A program made the translations under genes and the position numbers. A DNA stretch of 64,000 bases, from NCBI GenBank assembly GCA_963971405.1, contig OZ020490.1:33257464-33321463 (forward strand), given 5' to 3'. Source of the DNA: Psococerastis gibbosa (lineage: Eukaryota; Arthropoda; Insecta; Psocodea; Psocidae). The notes beneath the pieces are model-generated. The model did no database searches. It saw nothing but the letters and a program-made list of their open reading frames with translations, and had not been told where the DNA came from. Below are positions 54,480 through 63,865 of the stretch, in pieces. The stretch's first letter is position 1. Each line of letters starts with the position of its first letter.

Positions 54480-55532
54480 GACTCGTATATTGCACTTGGT
54501 TAAGTCATGCTTTCGCCTGTTACGTAGAGTCAATGGTGAGCTTGTCTCTGCTTGTCCATTATCTTTCATTCATACATTCATTCATACGGAAACAATACAA
54601 AGAACCGGTCCGAGTTTACTAGAACATGCTTCCCAATTTATCAAGTAGTAGCTAGAGAAAATGAGTAATTTCATGGTAAATAATTTTCCTATAGTTAAAT
54701 TTCGGGCATCTCGAGTGGGGAAGGGGGGGTTGTCCACCTGACACTGGAGGTGAGGTAAATTCTAGATAGGTCAGACCAACAAATTACCACACAGCAATAA
54801 TGGCAGGGCACGCAATGCATTTGACAGTGAATTTTCTATCATTTAAACAAAAAAAGAAAACTTTTTTGCACAAACCAAATAGTTTTTTGGGTAAGCAACC
54901 TGTCCGGTTTCGTTACTCAGTTTAAGCAGTTTAACACCTAAAACATGCCTGAACGTAGAAATCATGGATGGAAAGGTTCCACAGAAAAATTACTTTTTAG
55001 TCATTTTTCATTAATATGTAGTAATTTTTATTTTTTTACCCCCAGAAGCAAACTATCAAGGGGCAAACGACCCCCCGCATTTTGTCAACATTAAAACGAC
55101 TACAATTTATGTGAATTTAAAAGAAATCGTTGGAGCCGTTTTTGGGAAATAATTTTTTTATACGTTTTTTGTAGTTTTTTGAAAATAAAACCCCCTATAT
55201 TGAGATAGCTCAAAATAAAAAAAAATATTTCCGAGGTATGATTTTTGTGAACCTACATGCCGAATTTCATCAAAATCAACTGAGTAATTTGCCCGGAAAT
55301 CGACGCACAGACAGACAGACAGACATACACACATACAGACAGACAGACAGAGCGACAGACAAACATTTCGTAAAAAACACTTTGCTGGGTTCTTTCGACC
55401 ATCACAACGCTTTCCTTATACTATGTATAAATTGGATAGCCATAATGTCCGAAATCCACAGGGTCGTTGGCATTGGAAAAGGGACCTATGAATAAGAATA
55501 AGTAGATCTGGGTCCATAAAAAGTCCTTAAAA
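54480..55532 (+). repeat. Rep-O, split by an MS-MITE insertion
   Basis: The left part ends CGGAAACAATACAA and the right part resumes ATAATGTCCGAAATCC at about 55443. In the intact copy at 48686 these two run together, so the MS-MITE at 54599-55440 is the younger insertion. Confidence 0.75.
54599..55440 (-). mobile_element. MS-MITE, full length, borders fixed by its host
   Basis: It reads AGAACCGGTCCGAG at the left and TATAAATTGGATAGC at the right. The Rep-O host defines both borders to within a few bases. The GACA/TACA microsatellite lies at 55305-55365. A block of about 50 bp near the right end is deleted. Confidence 0.85.
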
Positions 55533-55792
55533 AATGCAATGAAATAATTACCGTGATAGATAATTATATGAGCAATGGGAAAAAATTGCCCAAGGGTTAT
55601 AATTCGGTTGCCTCGACTTTCCTTATCCCAAAGAGCAGATTTCTAAGCTTCGTTTACATTTCTAATCCCAGGTTGAGATTAAAAAATGATCGCCGTTGGT
55701 TAGAATTAGGTTCAAAGCTTATTAAGTTCATGCTATCTCAGAGGAATATGAATACATAAATAATTTATTGCACAACAAAGCTTCCTGTAGGT
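55533..55792. other. 5' flank of gene 1, no repeat recognised
   Basis: The frame at 55553-55759 has no motif. The core promoter of gene 1 follows directly. Confidence 0.35.
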
Positions 55793-55800
55793 ATATAAAG
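55793..55800 (+). promoter_or_regulatory. TATA box of gene 1
   Basis: GGTATATAAAGCCTGC stands about 60 nt before the ATG of gene 1. The paralogue has GGTATACAAAGCCCGC at nearly the same distance, which supports both as core promoters. Transcription would be expected to start about 30 nt downstream, near 55825. Confidence 0.6.
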
Positions 55801-55852
55801 CCTGCAAAGACAACAGAAGTTACTGTTGAGCGAAGTCCTTCTCTTCATCGTC

Positions 55853-57316
55853 ATGGTTAAGTTGGCTCTTTCTGTTCTAGCGTTATACGCTGCGCTGCAG
55901 GTAAGTTTAGTAGTGAAGTCTGCTGCGCACACAGGCAGATTCTACGCGGCAGATGTGCAGGGTGTTCTGTTGAGATTTAGCAAATGGTTTGGTCCACGCA
56001 AAATGAGAAAAGTATGGACTTGGATTGTTTTGATCCTGTGCAACACTATAAAAATATTCTTTTCACCATTTTGTGTTATCTTGTAGCATTGGATGCATAA
56101 GGCATAACAAAATTGTGCAAAGAATATTTTTACAGTTTTGCACAGGATCAAAACATCCCATGCCATAAACATAATAGTCTCCACATTCCATGTCCATACT
56201 TTTCTCATTTTGCGTGGACTATACAAAAACACAGATTCTATTGCAGTAGATTATCTTAGCTGGAGATACACCAACTCCCAGCAAATTTTCTGCTTAGAAT
56301 CTGTCTTTGTGTACCAGCTGGAGGCGTGGAAAAACAAAATAGAATTTATTGAAAGAAGGGTACGCAATGTGGGTTGGTACAAATAGACGGATTCTATTGC
56401 AGCAGATTATTTTATTGTTGCTAAGATGGCACCACCTACCAGTAGATTTTCTGGTAAGAATCTGCTTTTGTGCACCAGAAACAAACTAAAATTCATTGAA
56501 AGAGGGGTGCTCACTGTGGGTTGGTACAAATTTGAAGAATCTATTGCAGCAAATTATTTTAGCTAGGGATGCTACACCTCCCAGCAGATTTTCTGCGTAG
56601 AATCTGTCTTTGTGCACCAGGTCTAGAGAAACGAACTAAAATTTATTGAAAGATTGCGTACGGTACTATGTAAAATATATATGTACTGTAAATATAATGT
56701 ATCTATTAAATTTTTGTCATGTAAAAGGGTTAAATAAATTTTTCAGCTGGCTGCTGCCAACGACTTTGTTGACATGCACCCAATGGCAGCCAGGTATACG
56801 TATGGCAGCCGTTACAAGGAGTGGCTGGAATGGAAAGAAAACCAAGGCAAAACACCCCCACCACAACCTAAACCTCAATTTTACAATGGACAAGGACCTA
56901 TTCCCACGGACTTTGTGGATATGCACCCTATCGCAGCCAGACAAATCTACGGAGGCAGGTACAGGCAGTGGTTGGACTGGAAGAATGGCGTTACTACCAC
57001 CACTCAGGCACCTACCACAACCGAAGCACCTACCACAACCGAAGCACCAACCTCCCCAGAGGTCCCCCTGGTCAACGTAGAGTCTGCTGAAACTAGTCAA
57101 GAAGAACCTGAAATTACCTCAGAAGCTAAAGTCATCGATGAAGTCACCACCCCAAAACCTAAACAGTCCGAATACGAAAGATACATGCTTGCTCACTCCC
57201 TTACTCTGGGTCGCCCCGGTACCTTCGAAGGTCCTATCACCCAGAGCCCTGAGGTGTTGAGGCAGCGTGAAGAATTCAGACAGGCTACTTCTCTTATGGG
57301 TGGACGACGCAATTAA
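55853..57316 (+). CDS. Gene 1: secreted two-module repeat protein (two exons)
   Basis: Exon 1 is 55853-55900 and exon 2 is 56747-57316 (stop TAA); the intron has GTAAGT and TTTTTCAG borders and is in phase 0. The 205-residue product starts MVKLALSVLALYAALQ and continues LAAAND, a typical signal peptide. Residues 23-45 and 72-94 are two copies of FVDMHP-x2-AR-x2-YG-x-RY-x2-WL-x-W. About residues 99-123 are Thr/Pro-rich (TTTEAP repeats), likely to be O-glycosylated. An acidic stretch follows, and the C terminus has YERYMLAHSLTLGRPG and ends GGRRN. The product is probably extracellular. I recognise no family; structural matrix protein or peptide precursor are possibilities only. The ATG was chosen because of the signal peptide and its equivalence with gene 2. 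It faces gene 2 tail to tail. Confidence 0.85.
55992..56219. mobile_element. Fold-back element in the intron of gene 1
   Basis: GTCCACGCAAAATGAGAAAA and its complement at 56200-56219 form the ends. TTGTTTTGATCCTGTGCAA and AAAGAATATTTTTACAGTTT-type arms follow inward. It makes a hairpin of about 228 bp in the pre-mRNA. Confidence 0.75.
56229..56660 (+). repeat. Intronic tandem repeat, nearly three units of about 150 bp
   Basis: GATTCTATTGCAG recurs at about 56233, 56390 and 56538 (GAATCTATTGCAG). Each unit has AGATTTTCTG, AGAATCTG-CTTTGTGCACCAG and TTTATTGAAAGA. The middle unit contains an acceptor-like TCTATTGCAG and a donor-like CTGGTAAGAATC that enclose 51 nt without stop in one frame (56403-56453). 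Confidence 0.7.
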
Positions 57317-57723
57317 ATCCGGAATCTGGAATCTGCGCCAGCCGTACCCGAAAATGCATGTTCCGAATTCAATATATTCCAAGATAAGCACCAGTCCAAG
57401 TTTCTAGAAGATGATTCGAAGACATTACTAATGATCCGATAATGGTACGAAAACTCGTATTTGATATTATTTGAAGAAGAAGAAGAAGCCGAATAACAGA
57501 CCTTCATCCAGCAATATTCAAATTGAAGCTTTTTATGGATGCTACAGAGTTTCTTCATCTTAAGTTTAGTCCTATGTATGAGCTTAATTTAAATATAATG
57601 AATTTCGGAATCTGTGATGTAGATTCTTTTCCTTCTTAACCTTAGAAGGATACGGAACGTAGATACTGGTCACCCCTGAATTACGCAAAAATCAGTCAGT
57701 TTCTATTTTTTATTTAATTTATC
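57317..57723. other. Probable 3' UTR and flank of gene 1
   Basis: No AATAAA is seen soon after the stop; AATATA variants near 57369 and 57592 are the nearest candidates. A GAAGAAGAAGAAGAAG run lies at 57473-57488. Confidence 0.4.
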
Positions 57724-57865
57724 GACCTTCGCGAGTTGGGAGTCCGTAGATGGAGTGCTGCATAGAAAACCGAGATGACTGGATGGTTGTTGTTGAACAG
57801 GCCGAAGCCCATCAAAAGCTGTAGAGCCAGAAGAAGAAGATGAAGAAGAAGATTCAATTTACTTA
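57724..57865 (+). pseudogene. LINE C-terminal remnant with GAA tail
   Basis: ACCTTCGCGAGTTGGGAGTC, AACCGAGATGACTGGATGG and AACAGGCCGAAGCCCATCAA match the end of the 5215 LINE (DLRELGV, NRDDW, AKAHQ), followed by AGAAGAAGAAGATGAAG. A frameshift lies near 57750. Confidence 0.7.
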
Positions 57866-59133
57866 AAAGCTATGATGATTTGGTCTATGGTTGGAAGTTG
57901 TAGAGTTGTAGAGAACTTTTTAATCACAATATCACACTACAATATCTAACTAAATTTTTTTCGTGTACCACCCAGAGCAATCTTTCACCTACCGCGTACC
58001 AACACTCGAAAAAAATGAAAATATTTATTACTATTAAATCCAAGGTCGTACCCAGGAAATCTGACGGGGGGGGGGGGGGGTTCAGTCGATAGTTCAATTC
58101 TCCTATATGAGAATATACATATCGCTACCTCGGAAGAACAAAGGACACAACTCTAAATCTACAATTTACAGAAATTGAAGTCAAAGTTTTTTTTTTTTAT
58201 AATGAGTTAGGCTACCTGACGGTTCCCGCCAAATAGAAAACATCACAACTACCCTCTCACGGAAAATATACACACTTACATTAATAGTCCAGGGTAGATT
58301 TATTTTTTTTTTAAACATCAAAATATAGTATAATGAAACCCATTGGAAATGGAACATATAATATGACAGAAATTAAAGGAAAAATAAATTACGGGCGATC
58401 TGAGTTCGGGAAGTAGGTAGGGGTGGGTGCTTAAGGGTGAAATACGGTACATCTTCATTTCCGACAAAACTACAAGTCCTATGGAAAAACGTCAAATAGC
58501 AAGAAGGTAGATAATAAGAAGATATACAACTTTAATTATTACACTTTTTTCACATAACCTCAAATTTTATGTGAAAAATATTTTTTAAATGGGGAGGGAG
58601 AATAAACCCAGCTGACTCACCCCCCCCCCCTCCTCCTCCCCCGAGTACGGAATTAAATGAATCTAACTGTACATAACAACTATGAACTATAGTTATAATA
58701 ATATTAACAATAATTGTGAAACTTACTGAACAGTCAGAATAATTTAAATTCGGTACCATCTACACTCATATTCTCACGCAGCCTTTCCTTGATCAACTGG
58801 TGACATGGTTTGCTAACTAAGAAGAAACTTTTAATACTTGGTTTTGAATACGTTGAGAGACGAAGAGGCACAAATTTCTATGTGTATTGAGTTCCATAGC
58901 GTGGAGGAATAGATTAGAAATTAGGAGCGGAAGATTCGGGAATGAGAGAGATGGAATCGAATGAGGTCGTTCTCACGAATGAGGACAGTGGTGTAAGGGA
59001 CGAGAAGAGGTAGGTTGAAGACCAGGCGTACCTGATAAGAAACAATGTGCTTCCACAAGCTACAGCCATAAGCCAATAAGTGGTAAGTAAATAAAACATA
59101 CAGTATGTAAACGACTCCGAATGAAAACACAGT
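57866..59133. other. No gene; truncated hAT-GC end at 58041-58085
   Basis: AAGGTCGTACCCAGG and a G run resemble a hAT-GC left end. A C run is at 58620-58630. The minus frame at 58914-59165 has no family resemblance and overlaps the 3' end of gene 2. Confidence 0.4.
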
Positions 59134-59139
59134 TTTATT
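59134..59139 (-). terminator. Poly(A) signal of gene 2
   Basis: AATAAA on the minus strand, in GGAAATAAAACTGTG, lies 127 nt beyond the stop codon of gene 2. Cleavage would be expected about 10-30 nt further left. Confidence 0.55.
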
Positions 59140-59266
59140 TCCAAAAAATCAATGAGCAATAACATAATGTAAATTTAGATTGCTGGTGACATTAATATCA
59201 ATCTTTGTTGAGTTGTTACGTTACTTCATATTGTCAAACATATTGGAAAACACGATGTTGCATTTC

Positions 59267-62023
59267 TTAAGCTTCAACTTCAGGCGTGGGTGAGCTAGCC
59301 TCAATCTCCGCTTGGTAGACAGCAGGAGGGCCCAGAGGAATATATTCGACAGCAGGTGCACTGCTGTCGGGAGGTCCAAGGGGCACATAGTCGCTGTCTA
59401 CGACTTGTACTTCAGACTGTGCTTCAGGCTGAGGCTGATATACGATCGCTTCTTGTACTTCTGATGATGCTTCAGGTGCTAGAGTGGTGGTGGTGGTTGT
59501 TGGTCCATTCTTCCAGTCCAACCATTGTCTGTACCTGCTTCCGTAAATTTGCCTAGCCGCTATGGGGTGCATATCAACAAATTCTCCTCCTGCGCTGGGC
59601 TGGGGCTTAGGCCACTGCCTGTACCTGCTGCCGTAAATCTGTCTGGCCGGCAACGGGTGCATGTCGACGAAAGGCTTGGCTGTAGCCAACTGAAAACAAT
59701 TATTATTATTATTATTATTATCCTGATTCAATATTATACTTGACTTAGGTTGGCGCGTCCAGCCCGGGGGGACTTTTGGCCGCTGCCAATACACCACGCC
59801 ACCACGGACGATCCTTCGCCGCTCGCTTCCAGTCTCGGGTGCCGGTTGCGTTCACATCCTCGACCACTTGGTCTCTCCATCTTCTGAGCCTTGGCCTTGG
59901 CCTAGGGTGGTTGTAGGTGTCTTCGAAAACCAGTTTCGGCGTCCTCTCCCCTTGCATACGGTGTGCATGACCCAGCCATTGGATTCGACGCCCTTTTAGT
60001 TCTGATATTATGTTCGGGGAGTCGAATAGGGCATGTATTTCAGCATTGTGTCTGATCCTCCAGACACCGTTCTCCCATCTAAGAAGATAATGCGAAGCAT
60101 TTTGTTCTCGAAGACTTTTAATCTTTGGGCGTCCTTAATGGAAAGTGTCCAGGGCTCACCTCCGTACATTACAACAGGCCGAATTAGGGTCTTGTACAGG
60201 CGAAGCTTTGTTGTTCTACACAGGAGTCGAGATCTAAATAGTGGTCGGACTTGAAAGAAAGCCACATTCGCAGCCTTGATACGGTTCTTAATGTCCTCCC
60301 CCATGCATTTATCACTTGTCATCACCAAGCAGAGGTATCTAAATTGCTGAACCGACTCGAAGCGGTCTACATTTGCCTGGTATACATTATATATATAATT
60401 ATTATATTCTGAGACCAGGGAAATCTAAAATTTCGACCATCACAAAGCTTATTTAAACCGCTCACATGCCTTGCGGTGTGTGCATTGCCATAAATTTTAA
60501 TTGCTTTGCTGGTGGTATGAATATCAGTGAATGGATTGAATGTCCTCATACTAACGTGGTTAAATAGAAAAGCAAAAAGTACACGTGATTTTGCTTTCCA
60601 ATTTATACGTAGTATAGGCCTAAGGAAAGCTTTGTGATGGGCGAAATTTTCGATTCCGAGATTTCAGCGGATTTACACGTTTTGAGGTCTCAGGAACCCA
60701 AAAAAGTGTTTTTTTTTCTAAATGTCTGTCTGCCTGTTCATCGATTTCCGGGCAAACTACTCAGTCGATTTTGATGAAATTTAGCATGTAGGTTTTCAAA
60801 AATCATGCCTCGGAACCACTGTTTTTATTTTGGGCTAACTCAATTTTGGGCGGTTTTATTCTCAAAAAACTCCAAAAAACCTTCTAAAACATTTATTTCT
60901 CCCAAACAGCTGCAACGATTTCTTTTAAATTCACATATATTGTAGCCCTTATTAATGCTAATAAAATGGGGGGGTCGCTTACCCCTTGGCAGTTTGCTTC
61001 TAGGGGTAAAAAAATAAAAACACCTCAATTTTCATGAAAAATGACAAAAAAATAATTTTTCTGCGAAACCTTGCTATTGATTATTTCTACCTTCAGCAGT
61101 CTGATCGAGGCGTTTATAATACCGGGGTTAAATACATACCCTAGGATTATAACTGTAAACAAACAAATTTTGAATAGCACTTTCCATTATAAAATTATCT
61201 TGTTTACCAGTGGATTAAATAAATACCGGTATTATAAACGCCCCGATCAGGCTGCAGGCATGTTGTAGGTGTTAAATTGAGTAACAAAACCGGACAGGTT
61301 GCTTTCCCAAAAAAGTATTTGGTTTTGTGCAATTTTTTTTTTTTTATGATAGAAAATTCACGCTCACGCCCTGCCTATCCAGAATTTACCCCACCTCCAG
61401 TGACGTCATGTGGACACCCCCCCCCCCCTCCCGAGACATCCGAAATTTATCCATAGGAAAATTATTTACTTTGAAATTAGGCGCGGTTTCCACCGACCGG
61501 CTAGGGCTAAATACAATTACGATGACGTGGTAACAGACATTCAAGACATAGGCGGGGTTTCCACCGACCTCGCATTGCAGGATGCAAATGACATTGTTGG
61601 AAATGTTTGTTTTTCTTTTTATAGAAATCTATTAAAATGTTTGTAATTAACATATCCCATGACGCCATTTTTTAATTTTAGTTTGTTTGTTTGTGATTTT
61701 ACCTTAAGATCATTGATCAATTTTAATTATGGCATAGAGTAAAACAAACATTTCCGTCAATGTCATTTGCATTCTGCAATGCGAGGTCGATGGAAGCCCC
61801 ACCTAAGTCTTGAATGTCTGCTGCCACGTCACCGTTTTTGTATTTAGCCCTAGCCGGTCGGTGGAAACTCCGCCTAACTCATTTTTTCTATCTACTAATT
61901 GATAAATTGGAAAGCATGTTCGAGTAAACTCGGACCGGTTCTTTTTTAAATGATGGAGCAAAAAATGTTTCTCACCTCTGCCACTATGCACAGCGCAAGA
62001 ACCGAAAAAATCAGCTTAGCCAT
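59267..62023 (-). CDS. Gene 2: secreted two-module repeat protein, paralogue of gene 1
   Basis: Exon 1 is 62023-61976 and exon 2 is 59689-59267 (stop TAA); the donor is GAG|GTGAGA, the acceptor TTGTTTTCAG, and the intron is in phase 0. The 156-residue product starts MAKLIFSVLALCIVAE and continues LATAKP, a signal peptide. Modules FVDMHP-x2-ARQIYGSRYRQW lie at 23-42 and 53-72, the second followed by LDWKNG. A Thr run (80-85), an acidic Gln/Val-rich segment and two Y-[VI]-PLGPP repeats (about 117-123 and 132-138) complete the protein. The first module begins at residue 23 in both paralogues. The C-terminal halves are unrelated in sequence, so the modules are the conserved part. The intron (2286 bp) is almost all transposon. 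Function unknown; extracellular location is inferred. Confidence 0.85.
59701..60390 (-). pseudogene. LINE ORF2 C-terminal part inside the intron of gene 2
   Basis: On the minus strand 60328-60011 reads IKNRIKAANVAFFQVRPLF, RLYKTLIRPVVMYGGEPWTL and VFENKMLRIIFL. After a frameshift, RIQWLGHAHRMQGE, TPKLVFEDTYNHPR and RDWKRAAKDRPWWRG follow, ending near 59757. The 3' UTR and an AAT microsatellite tail (59699-59721) reach to about 10 bp from the splice acceptor of gene 2. It is in the same orientation as the gene. This is a typical RTE/CR1-like C terminus, defective. Confidence 0.8.
60391..60592. other. Intronic remainder; MS-MITE scrap
   Basis: AATTTCGACCATCACAAAGC at 60428 is from an MS-MITE left end in reverse orientation. 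The rest may be original intron. Confidence 0.45.
61097..61254 (+). mobile_element. CAG-MITE with CAG target duplication
   Basis: 158 bp from CAGTCTGATCGAGGCG to CCGATCAGGCTG, flanked by CAG at 61094-61096 and 61255-61257. Other MS-MITE copies read TACCTTCAGGCATG at this point with a single CAG, which proves the borders. Confidence 0.9.
61480..61874. mobile_element. TA-FB copy 5 with TA target duplication
   Basis: It begins GGCGCGGTTTCCACCGACC and ends with the complement of GGCGGAGTTTCCACC, flanked by TA (61478-61479 and 61875-61876). Other MS-MITE copies read GAAATTAGTTACTTTCTC here, with one TA. Confidence 0.9.
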
Positions 62024-62065
62024 TGTAAGATATTGCCAGTGTAATAGTCATAGCTTTTCGCGGGC

Positions 62066-62074
62066 TTTGTATAC
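62066..62074 (-). promoter_or_regulatory. TATA-like core promoter of gene 2
   Basis: GGTATACAAAGCCCGCGAAA on the minus strand, about 50 nt before the ATG, aligns with GGTATATAAAGCCTGCAAAG of gene 1. The second half of the block is as well conserved as the TATA element. Confidence 0.55.
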
Positions 62075-62534
62075 CAGTCATAATGTATGAGGTATGTTTT
62101 GTTGTGACGAATAATTTTAAAAATTATGCTAAAATTTATCACAAAAGCACGAACTAAATCTCGATGCATGCACCTTAGTATTTTTCTTATGTAACGTATG
62201 ACGTACACATGTAGGCTAATGCAGATTGCTGTGGATAGCATTTAAGTTTCTTGCTTGGGGGTAACAAATAAGGTTTGAGTCCTTTCTTCCGGGAAAATCT
62301 ATGAACGTAAGAAAACTGATATCTTCTTATTTAAATGCCTCTTCTAGCGAAGTTTGGCGATCATCATAGCAATTTGTATCTTGGAAGACTTGCTATCTTA
62401 CTTTTAGCTATTATTAGCTTGGTATCGGACCACTGTTAGTGGTTAAGTTGGCCTATGTAATGTTGATGAATGAACATACCGGGTCAAAACCCACCTAAAA
62501 GTTGAGAACAATTTCATTTTAGCAATAATAGTTG
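62075..62534. other. 5' flank of gene 2; LINE tail remnant at 62322-62385 (minus)
   Basis: The complement of 62330-62380 reads AAATTGCTATGATGATCGCC followed by AAACTTCGCTAGAAGAGGCA, the end of the 53150-type LINE. No other feature is recognised. Confidence 0.45.
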
Positions 62535-63500
62535 AAAAATTTTCAATAACAAAATTTTTTTGTGATGTGGCGAGAGGAATCGCGTAATACGCGGATTTAC
62601 GCCAATGAGTGATAACGCTATCGTAACTTGGGATAGGCGTACGGAAAATAGCTGCCGGCTACTCCTGGCAGAAAGCACTGTTCAAGATATTGCCTGAAAA
62701 CATGAAAAAAACCAGAGAAATCGTAGCTAAACCTACGGAAGGAAGTATTCAGAGAGTGACGCAAGGGGAAGAAAGGGCCCTTGGACGAGTGGCCTGATGC
62801 AATAGAACGGATACTGGTGATTCTATTAATCATAAATGGAACCAGCTCACTGGCAAAAAATACTGCAAAGATACTTGTCGCCAAACTTTGAAGAACATGG
62901 GTTTCAATTTTACGCTGCTAAGAAGGAATCGGCACTGACTTTTCGTCAAATGAAAAGAAGACGAGCTTGTGGAAACCCATGTTCAAATCTCGATTTATCC
63001 GACCAGACAACCCTGCGCCAGTTATCTTCAGACCAAATTTTGAACTGATTTCCACAAGCGCGTCTTCTTTTCATTTGAAGCAAATTCAGTGCCTGTTTGT
63101 TCTTAGCTGCTTAAGATTGATACCCCATTTTCTTCAAAGTTTGGCGACAAGTATCTTTGCAGTATTTTTTACCAGTAAGCGGGCTCTATTTATGATTAAT
63201 AGAATCACTAGTATCCGTTCTATTGCATCAGGCCACTCGTTCAAGGGCCCTTTCTTCCCCTTTTTAATTGCGTCACTGTCTGAACTCTGAATACTTCCTT
63301 CCATAGGTACGATTTCTCTGGTTTTTTCGTGTTTTCAGGCAATATCTTGAACAGTGCTTTCTGCCAGGAGTAGCCGGCAGCTATTTTCCGTACGCCTATC
63401 CCAAGTTACGATAGCGTTATCACTCATTGGCGTAAATCCACGGATAACGCGATTCCTCTCGCCACATCACAAAAGAAATTTGTTATTGAAAATTTTGCTA
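62535..63500. mobile_element. Long fold-back element, arms of about 440 bp
   Basis: AAATTTTCAATAACAAA and its complement stand at the outer ends. The arms run through GGCGAGAGGAATCGCG, TTTACGCCAATGAGTGATAA, CGGCTACTCCTGGCAG and GGGCCCTTG to CTTGTGGAAA (left arm end about 62977) and back from TTTCCACAAGC (about 63049). About 70 bases form the loop. The arms are around 90 percent matched by eye. Frames on both strands are mirror images and not evidence of coding. Confidence 0.8.
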
Positions 63501-63865
63501 CCTGATCGGCGATAGAGCTATTGCCTATGCCTCGTGTTTCCATCTGCTGAGGAGGACGGGGCAGTCCCGTTCCCCCTGTCTCCGATTTATCCTCATCCTG
63601 ATGCTCATGCGTATCCTCAATGAAAGGGGGGAATTTCCCCCACTTGTGACACTCATACCCCCCACTTATTGGGCACTAGGTACGTGAAAAGGCTGAAAAA
63701 TGCAAAAGAGCCAACCGCACAAACCCAATAAACACACCGCACACCGGTTTTCGCTTGCTCAACAAGCAATGGATTAAGTGTTATCGCTATAGCGCGTCCC
63801 GACACAAACTATAAAATAATTGTAATAATTAATTCAATTTAACGAAATTAAAGGATATATAAAAA
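63501..63865. other. No gene; left flank of the tRNA-like element
   Basis: AACGAAATTAAAGGATAT at 63841 matches the flank of the 38259 insertion (AACGAAATTAGAGGATAT). The rest is unassigned. Confidence 0.45.

Larger units (their letters stand above)
60593..61946 (+). mobile_element. MS-MITE with two nested insertions, in the intron of gene 2
   Basis: The left end GCTTTCCAATTTATACGTAG and right end ACTCGGACCGGTTCTTTT are intact. A CAG-MITE (61097-61254) and a TA-FB (61480-61874) interrupt it. The GTCT tract is very short here. The right end lies 29 bp from the splice donor of gene 2. Confidence 0.85.

Noticed and set aside
55826..56086. Longer unspliced reading of gene 1 exon 1 (from 55826)
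   Set aside because: The earlier start is TTG, and reading on past 55900 runs through a consensus GTAAGT donor into the fold-back element; the spliced model gives a signal peptide joined to the repeat modules in phase.
62618..63290. Two similar 88- and 107-codon frames (SIFAVFF...MINRITSIRSIASGHS)
   Set aside because: They are mirror images from the two arms of the long hairpin. Similarity follows from the inverted repeat and does not show a gene family.
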